NCBI GenBank assembly: GCA_031284105.1
Contig: JAITAN010000224.1
Span: 1 to 11,179 of the forward strand
Length of the DNA: 11,179 nt
Direction of reading: 5' to 3'
DNA from: Treponema sp.
GTDB taxonomy: Bacteria > Spirochaetota > Spirochaetia > Treponematales > Breznakiellaceae
The notes under the pieces were generated by a model. It was not told the origin of the DNA. It did not search any database and saw nothing but the letters and a program-made list of their open reading frames with translations. Shown in pieces: positions 7,601-11,179 of this stretch; positions within the stretch are counted from its first letter, which is position 1, and every line of letters starts with the position of its first letter. The position numbers and the translations under genes are program-made.

Positions 7601-7945
7601 GACCGAACATTCGTCAATGGGTTCATCGTTCTTTTTTCCTTCGCGGAACAGCGCGCCGGACGGCGAAGCCTTTTGTAAAACCTGCGACTGACCGCCGGGC
7701 GGATTGCCGGTCGAACCGCCGGGCGGCCCGCCGCTTCCAAAATCGGATTTCAGACGGGGAAGATGGGCGTTGCGCCCTCCGGGAACGGTCCCGTAAAGTG
7801 CGAAACAGATCGCATCAAATATGGTGGTTTTTCCCGCGCCCGTCTTTCCGGTAATAAGGAAAATGTCATCCAGCGCGGTAAAATCAATGGAGACGGCCCC
7901 CGCAAAGGGACCGAAATTGCACATGAATAACCGTTCCGGCTTCAC
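4694..7945 (-). CDS. sbcC: Nuclease SbcCD subunit C (Rad50-like ATPase)
   Basis: This is an SMC/Rad50-type ATPase of 1083 residues (family usually about 1000-1200) that partners SbcD to cut hairpins, palindromes and blocked DNA ends. Walker A is GKTGAGKTT (33-41), and the Q-loop region is LLPQGEFAEFL. Long glutamate/lysine/alanine-rich coiled-coil arms flank the zinc hook CPVC at residues 545-548 (bases 6302-6313). The ABC signature LSGGE is at 982-986 and Walker B FIDEGFGSLDD has Asp1017 and Glu1018. The start is GTG, overlapping the sbcD stop as GTGA, with GGAGG (7953-7957) seven bases upstream. Residues about 69-109 form an unusual Gly/Pro/Ser-rich insertion in the N-terminal ATPase lobe. 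The gene is otherwise intact. No strong terminator follows it. Confidence 0.95.
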   Translation of the reverse strand: MKPERLFMCNFGPFAGAVSIDFTALDDIFLITGKTGAGKTTIFDAICFALYGTVPGGRNAHLPRLKSDFGSGGPPGGSTGNPPGGQSQVLQKASPSGALFREGKKNDEPIDECSVALEFSLGERLFRVERSPKQEKPKKRGSGVTAVEETAVLYERLNDQWESLSSRKTEADQKIKDLIGLEAKEFFKIVLLPQGEFAEFLRQSTNDRRAVLGKLFPIDRAARIKEAVADKAKEAESAVKQIRSTLEEIEQRCSIAHFDEAKRVFIEQLGQARSKIAALTGEKMLLSQKSDLKRRETDLTKRLASIQAEYGGHEEMGAVIHEKKNACELSRKTLPLREKLILVEESKTTLSQREHDLKSAKEAADKAQEYANRAEKNTEIIQKLEADIRALREKRPALLEARETETVLLQKTHDAAGEQERHQRLLKQKAEQTRKLAEKDAETQRLQSLASQIQRLDAQYEQAKAVYDTLVQLKRKVADDIEPLRREEGELAAEITALEHTEKGFAKQVPVLAAELKDLEAEKKAYEQADLAAALAVDLQKGSPCPVCGSLEHPHPAHAVARRFGLDERIEALGSALKMAERDEAVCKADLGAKRQALNRTQRKLAELQKEAQELLSALAENGAPADGFPAGIPPLPKITALLKEQNDALNVVTGQWGDARQANSKLPALYKEKEHTAANIAETETGIAISVEKQNAFRSEIAALEHKQQRVLGNVSAEKALTETENALRNAEAGVVSLRQAREVAQNQRAASYAAGQSASAAYEEAARKHADAVSALNAGIAASPFVDAAALKNAVLRPEMEADFEKTVRHWEDEGERLRLLLEEIETAVKSLQAEMMRLGGDEDEPSIKDRLAKLAAELEKAEEERDKVQADLAAAERDGALLKEKREQYTALLKKSELLARLRDDLEGRTDKRRPFDAWLLGKYLAEITVFATSRLERMSEGRYALLLNTERESGRGQSGLDLEVFDAYTGKTRPCATLSGGESFMASISLALGLADSIQERSGGIRLDAVFIDEGFGSLDDASLDKALGILDELREQRMVGIISHVGDLRTRIPSRIEVIKSSSGSTITIAHETERYVQ

Positions 7946-9153
7946 GGATCAGCCTCCGTTTCAAGGAGTATGTCTCTGAACAAGGCAGCTTCGTCTGTGA
8001 AATCGTCCTGTCCATGTATCTCGGCGAGAAAATCAAGGAAATCGGCAACAATATCCTGTTCATCATGTTCTTTCATCGTATGCCTCTTTTTCCCATTGTT
8101 TAGCATGGCGGTTCCTTCCCGTAACCGCGTAGTAACGGCGTTGCTCTGATCGATGCTTAACAGATGGGGGAACCGTTTGCTCAAAAGGGACAGCGGATTT
8201 TCGATAAGGTTCGGATTAGTCAAGATAATTTCAAGGTAATCGGACGCGGACGCTTTTATCTCGTCCGCCATATCCTCCTGCAAAAAAGAAGCGAAGTCTC
8301 CTTTAAGCCGCGTCATCTTCCGCAACGGCGTTATGGGAAGCGGTTCAACATGCGGCGCTTTTCCTTTTTCAAGCGTAACCGCAAGAAAGACTTTCTCATG
8401 CGCGGCTTCTGAAAAGGAATAGGCTAACGGGCTTCCTGAATAAAACGCCTTTTCCCCGATTTTCTGGAATTTGTGCAGATGACCCAAAGCAATGTAATCA
8501 AAACCGGAAAAGAGAGCGCTATCAACCGACTCCGCATTGCCGAGGAACACGCGCTCTGATTTCGAGGAAAGTCCACCGGTCATGAAAAGATGGGCGATCA
8601 GCGCGGTATTGTCCGCACCGTTTTCAACGGCTTCCCGGCGCGCCTTTTCGAGCCGCGCCGCAGCTTCCTTCGCAAGGAGCGACTGGGCGCGAAGCGGTGC
8701 GGGTTCCTGTCCCTCTCCGTGCGTCAATACGGACTTCAGAGACCCTGCGGTAAGGAAGGGCAGCATGAAAAACGCGGTTTTTTCCTGCCTAGCTGTAACG
8801 ACAATCGGTTTGAAGGCGTCTTCCGGGTCCGTAACAACGTGGACGCCGAGTTCATCAAAAAGTTCTCTGCCGAACCCGAGCCGCGACGCCGAATCATGGT
8901 TGCCCGAAATGAGAAACACTTCAAGAGCGGGATATTCTTTTTTTAACTGCCCAAGGAAGGGTCCAAAAAGCCGGACCGCATCCGGCGACGGTATGGAACG
9001 GTCGTATACATCACCGGCAATAACCAGCGCGTTGAAGGAAAGGTCTTTCAGTATGGCGAGTAATATGCGGAATATATGCCGCTGATCTTCAATAAGAGCA
9101 TGTTCATGGAGAACCTTTCCAAGATGAAGATCCGCGGTATGGAGTAATTTCAT
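7942..9153 (-). CDS. sbcD: Nuclease SbcCD subunit D (Mre11-like)
   Basis: This is a 403-residue calcineurin-like phosphoesterase, the nuclease subunit of SbcCD, of normal family length. Metal-binding motifs are complete: Asp8/His10 (TADLHLG), Asp48 (GDVYDR), Asn85-His86-Asp87 (GNHD), His188 (IAHLFMTGG) and GHLH (224-227). The C-terminal part would form the capping domain and the segment that binds SbcC coiled coils. Its stop overlaps the sbcC GTG start by four bases, so the two are made together. The ATG at 9153 has no clear Shine-Dalgarno of its own. It lies six bases after the stop of a 25-codon frame that does have one, which suggests translation by re-initiation. Confidence 0.95.
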   Translation of the reverse strand: MKLLHTADLHLGKVLHEHALIEDQRHIFRILLAILKDLSFNALVIAGDVYDRSIPSPDAVRLFGPFLGQLKKEYPALEVFLISGNHDSASRLGFGRELFDELGVHVVTDPEDAFKPIVVTARQEKTAFFMLPFLTAGSLKSVLTHGEGQEPAPLRAQSLLAKEAAARLEKARREAVENGADNTALIAHLFMTGGLSSKSERVFLGNAESVDSALFSGFDYIALGHLHKFQKIGEKAFYSGSPLAYSFSEAAHEKVFLAVTLEKGKAPHVEPLPITPLRKMTRLKGDFASFLQEDMADEIKASASDYLEIILTNPNLIENPLSLLSKRFPHLLSIDQSNAVTTRLREGTAMLNNGKKRHTMKEHDEQDIVADFLDFLAEIHGQDDFTDEAALFRDILLETEADP

Positions 9154-9159
9154 ACGCGG

Positions 9160-9237
9160 TTACCCGTTTAATTCCGCTACGGACTTTCCGGCTTCCGGCA
9201 TCTGGAGCGGCGCTAGCGGTCTTTTCATACGATTCAT
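9160..9237 (-). CDS. 25-codon small ORF upstream of sbcD (possible leader peptide)
   Basis: On the - strand, ATG at 9237 opens a 25-codon frame starting MNRMKRPLAPLQMPEAGK and ending at TAA (9160-9162), six bases before the sbcD ATG. AAGGAG (complement of 9247-9252) lies nine bases before the ATG, and a promoter lies just upstream (9262-9290). It carries the best ribosome site in front of the sbcDC operon, while sbcD itself lacks one, so coupled translation is likely. I do not recognise the peptide; it is basic at the start and proline-rich. It may act only as a translation primer for sbcD or may be a functional small protein. Confidence 0.45.
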   Translation of the reverse strand: MNRMKRPLAPLQMPEAGKSVAELNG

Positions 9238-9261
9238 ACGCAGGGTCTCCTTTTTACGCTT

Positions 9262-9290
9262 ATGTTACTACAAAGCGCCCGCTAAGTCAA
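9262..9290 (-). promoter_or_regulatory. Sigma70-like promoter for the sbcD-sbcC operon
   Basis: On the - strand, TTGACT (complement of 9285-9290) and TAACAT (complement of 9262-9267) are separated by exactly 17 bases, matching consensus at five and four of six positions. Transcription would start near 9255, only a few bases before the AAGGAG of the 25-codon frame. Confidence 0.5.
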
Positions 9291-9419
9291 CTGATGTTTC
9301 GGCTGCTGTGGCGCACAAGATACGTCAAAAAAAGAACAAAAGCCGGTTTTTATGACCTCATGTTTCCGATAAAAGCGGGAAAATCGGCAGAAAACGGCTC
9401 TCAGATCATAGTATCTCTT

Positions 9420-9442
9420 ATTACGTGATGATGTAATTACAT
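9420..9442. promoter_or_regulatory. AT-rich palindrome, possible regulator site
   Basis: ATGTAATTACAT (9431-9442) is a perfect 12-bp palindrome. A further ATTAC at 9420-9424 pairs symmetrically with GTAAT at 9433-9437. The site lies about 130 bases upstream of the sbcD promoter in the divergent gap. Such symmetry is common for dimeric regulators, but nothing here identifies one. Confidence 0.25.
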
Positions 9443-9520
9443 ATGAGCGTATCCCCTGACGTATACCTTCATGGAGGCGAGGCGGATCAGACCTTTCGCT
9501 CCCGCCGTCGATACGGTATA

Positions 9521-9656
9521 GTCAATTCAAGCCTAGCATTGAGGCCAATTCAAGCCTAGCATTGAAGTCAATTCAAGCCTAGCATTGAGATCAATTCAAG
9601 CCTAGCATTGAGGCCAATGCTAGCCTAGCATTGAGATCAATTCAAGCCTAGTATGG
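9521..9656. repeat. Tandem array of 23-bp dyad repeats (5 full units plus one partial)
   Basis: Units start at 9521, 9544, 9567, 9590, 9613 and 9636, with no spacers. The 19-base core in units 1-4 is CAATTCAAGCCTAGCATTG, an imperfect palindrome around one central C. Unit 5 reads CAATGCTAG-C-CTAGCATTG, a perfect palindrome. Unit 6 diverges after CCTAG. Differences among units 1-4 fall only in the four bases between cores. The array is intergenic, about 230 bases upstream of the sbcD promoter and 240 bases before the next + strand promoter. It is not a CRISPR, since there are no spacers. Confidence 0.95.
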
Positions 9657-9667
9657 TAGGCCGGACC

Positions 9668-9698
9668 TTATAGGCGTTCCCCCGCGGCATTATAGGCG
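9668..9698. repeat. Direct repeat TTATAGGCG, two copies 22 bp apart
   Basis: TTATAGGCG occurs at 9668-9676 and 9690-9698, just beyond the 23-bp array. Two 9-base copies with a period close to that of the array could be a degenerate start of another tandem repeat or chance. Confidence 0.4.
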
Positions 9699-9895
9699 AC
9701 GGGCAAATGGAGTATCAGGTATACCTCTTGGGATAATTGCGATTACATAAAGTTATTGGTAAAGCAAAATTTTTGCCCCACATTCATTGTAGCAGGTAGC
9801 GCCCATGCCGCCTGAAAGTTCCCTCATCGGCAAGAAGAAGCCTTATCCGCATAATAAAAGACGGGATGGTAGCGCTTCGCACCCACGCAAGCCGC

Positions 9896-9924
9896 TTGAC
9901 AGGGGAATATGTGTGATGTACTGT
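9896..9924 (+). promoter_or_regulatory. Sigma70-like promoter before the first gene remnant
   Basis: A consensus TTGACA at 9896-9901 is followed, after 17 bases, by TACTGT at 9919-9924, a weak -10 (three of six). A start near 9931 would give a 50-base leader to the AGGAG (9969-9973) and ATG (9981) of the next gene. Confidence 0.45.
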
Positions 9925-9980
9925 GCTTTTTAACGTAATTCTTGTCGGCGGGATGTTTAAAATTGCAAAGGAGATTTAAT

Positions 9981-10375
9981 ATGGCGCATTTTGATTTGTA
10001 TATGCCGGTAAGCTGGGCGGATGGTAAAAAATGTGCCGGCCGGCTTGAAAGAGACATGAAAGACGGTGTGTATGACGCGGGTCGAGAATGGGAATATTTT
10101 AATGGTTCCGTCTCGTTCACTTCCTGGTGGAATACCGGCGGAGACAACCCCTCTTGAGCCTATAGAGCGGCTTGTCAGCGACTCCGTCGATCTTGACTTT
10201 CATGTTAGATTTTCGATTAGCGAGGAACGCCCGGAAGATGCAGACGGCTAGGCATCCGTGATGATCCATAAAAGGGTACATCGTCCACTATGACCCATAC
10301 GAGTATACCTTCGGAGAAGATGATGACGGCGGCGAAATTTTTTACCGTCCCGGACCTGATGGGCGAGAAAAGTAG
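9981..10375 (+). pseudogene. Frameshifted remnant of an unrecognised protein gene
   Basis: A promoter, AGGAG seven bases upstream and ATG at 9981 introduce a protein-like frame beginning MAHFDLYMPVSWADGKK. It stops at TGA 10155-10157, just after a run of four Cs (10148-10151). If one C is skipped, reading continues as LEPIERLVSDSVDLDFHVRF to TAG 10249-10251. A third frame (10265-10375) then gives KGYIVHYDPYEYTFGEDDDG and EIFYRPGPDGREK before two TAG codons. The three pieces have similar acidic, aromatic composition and fit end to end, so I read them as one gene of about 130 residues broken by two frameshifts. I recognise no domain. The first piece alone could still be made as a 58-residue protein. 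Sequencing error is an alternative, but the long neighbouring genes show none. Confidence 0.5.
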
Positions 10376-10395
10376 TAGAAGACTATTGAGAAATC

Positions 10396-10882
10396 ATGAA
10401 TCGGGGACGCAGCAAGAATTACGCGGTGCGCGATCATAACGCGAACAATGCGGGAGACTGGAAAGCTCGCCTAAAGACGATCATAAAAAAGAACTGGAAC
10501 TGAAAGGCAAAGCTCCCGAATCCCACATACCGTGCGATTTTCTTTCAAATTCTAGTCCTCCCACACTCCTTGCAGAAAACGCAAGCCCGGAGGAACGGCT
10601 GGAAAATCTGGAAAAAGCGGCAAATACCTTGCAAGCGTACCAAAATCGTTCCGGCAGGATGCGAAATTCTGTATCAGTGCGCCGGCATTTGGATGTGATG
10701 ATACCCATGAATATATACCTACGTCCTTGCAGATACCGGAATTATGGCTTGCCGCGGGTCAACGGAACGGCAAGGTACTTGAGTCTGTGCCGGAAGCCCT
10801 GCTGACCGCGGAAATCTACCTTGCTGCGGTTCAGCAGGATGGCAACGCGCCTCCTTGCCCGTCTCCCTATTTTTGTCTATAA
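10396..10882 (+). pseudogene. Decayed DUF4116-like repeat protein gene
   Basis: Three successive + strand frames give protein-like pieces. The first runs MNRGRSKNYAVRDHNANNAG from ATG 10396. The second, around 10471-10645, contains KKELELKGKAPES and SPEERLENLEKAAN. The third, around 10646-10882, contains FRQDAKFCISAPAFG, then LWLAAGQRNGKVLESVPEAL and LLTAEIYLAAVQQDGNA, ending at TAA 10880-10882. The last part matches the rhythm of DUF4116 repeats (LAAVxxNGxxLxxVPExL), which I recall as abundant in some treponemes and other bacteria. That is memory of the family, not a search. At least two frameshifts and an abrupt end after one or two repeats suggest decay. No good Shine-Dalgarno precedes 10396. 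Confidence 0.5.
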
Positions 10883-10883
10883 T
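10855..10883 (+). promoter_or_regulatory. Strong sigma70-like promoter for the TPR gene
   Basis: TTGCCC (10855-10860), a 17-base spacer and a perfect TATAAT (10878-10883) lie just upstream of the TPR gene. The start would be near 10890, giving a leader of about 25 bases with GAGGAG. The -10 box overlaps the stop codon of the decayed repeat gene. Confidence 0.7.
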
Positions 10884-10915
10884 TAAGGTGCAATATTAGA
10901 AAAGAGGAGAAACAC

Positions 10916-11179
10916 ATGGGTGGTATGGATTATTATCATCAGGGCGTGGCTCTGATTCGGGCCAAGGACTATGACGGGGCAATCGAGGTATTTAACAAGG
11001 CCTTGGAGGAGGACCCGGATGACTATACGATTCTTGAGGCGCGGGGTAACGCCTATTCTGAAAATGGGGAAAAAGAAAAAGCCCTGGCGGACTATACCCG
11101 CATGATCGAGCTTATGCCTCAGAAATCCGACGGCTGGAACTGCAGAGGGAATCTGTACCACGAACTCAAGGAGTATGAC
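10916..11179 (+). CDS. Tetratricopeptide repeat protein, N-terminal part
   Basis: The gene begins at ATG 10916 with GAGGAG (10904-10909) six bases upstream and is open for 88 codons to the window edge, so its 3' end is missing. The protein is made of TPR units: residues about 5-34 (YYHQGVALIRAKDYDGAIEV then FNKALEEDP), about 37-68 (ARGNAYSENGEKEKALADYT) and the start of a third (GWNCRGNLYHELKEYD). TPR arrays form helical scaffolds that bind other proteins. No signal peptide is seen in the first 20 residues, so a cytosolic location is likely. The specific role cannot be told from this part, and further domains may follow. Confidence 0.85.
   Translation, partial: MGGMDYYHQGVALIRAKDYDGAIEVFNKALEEDPDDYTILEARGNAYSENGEKEKALADYTRMIELMPQKSDGWNCRGNLYHELKEYD

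Larger units (their letters stand above)
9291..9980. other. Divergent intergenic stretch without a convincing gene
   Basis: About 690 bases separate the sbcD promoter from the next + strand start. It holds the AT-rich palindrome at 9420-9442, the 23-bp array at 9521-9656, the short direct repeat at 9668-9698 and the promoter at 9896-9924. I see no tRNA, insertion sequence ends or long frame with a ribosome site. A 42-codon + strand frame at 9805-9933 has only weak support. Confidence 0.5.

Noticed and set aside
9805..9933. 42-codon + strand frame starting MPPESSLIGKKKPYP
   Set aside because: Only a weak AGG ribosome site, overlap with the promoter at 9896-9924, and no recognised family.
9824..10147. 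107-codon - strand frame opposite the first gene remnant
   Set aside because: The + strand has the promoter, ribosome site and protein-like sequence there; the - strand frame has none.

Overview
The window looks bacterial, with roughly balanced GC content. It carries the adaptation end of a type I-C CRISPR-Cas locus, a housekeeping purine gene (guaA), an sbcD-sbcC repair operon, and a decayed accessory stretch that ends in a TPR gene. A treponeme-like spirochaete is my best guess. It rests only on the style of the TPR protein and of the decayed DUF4116-like repeat protein near the right end, so it is weak.

Positions 1-2553 (+ strand) hold the 3' end of a cas7-like gene, then cas4, cas1 and cas2. 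An intrinsic-terminator-like hairpin lies between cas7 and cas4, and its right arm contains the only plausible cas4 ribosome-binding site. Between cas4 and cas1, where these genes are normally close together, there are about 370 bases. They hold a possible 56-codon reading frame and an array of 21-bp tandem repeats, each able to form a 5-bp hairpin. No CRISPR array follows cas2: guaA ends convergently only 27 bases downstream.

Positions 2581-4260 (- strand) are guaA, GMP synthase. The 433 bases between guaA and sbcC contain a dyad/promoter-like site and, on the + strand, a 33-codon reading frame with a good Shine-Dalgarno. Positions 4694-9153 (- strand) are sbcD and sbcC, overlapping by four bases (GTGA). 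They are preceded by a 25-codon reading frame with its own strong Shine-Dalgarno and by a sigma70-like promoter, so the likely transcript reads promoter, small ORF, sbcD, sbcC. SbcCD is a Mre11-Rad50-type nuclease that opens DNA hairpins and palindromes.

Positions 9291-9980 have no convincing gene. They hold an AT-rich palindrome, a second tandem array (23-bp units with dyad symmetry) and a promoter. Positions 9981-10882 hold two frameshifted gene remnants, the second with a DUF4116-like repeat. From 10916 a TPR protein gene with an excellent promoter and Shine-Dalgarno runs off the window.

The most unusual elements are the two tandem arrays. In the 21-bp array every substitution avoids the hairpin stem. 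In the 23-bp array the one divergent core changes at exactly the two bases needed to make its palindrome perfect.
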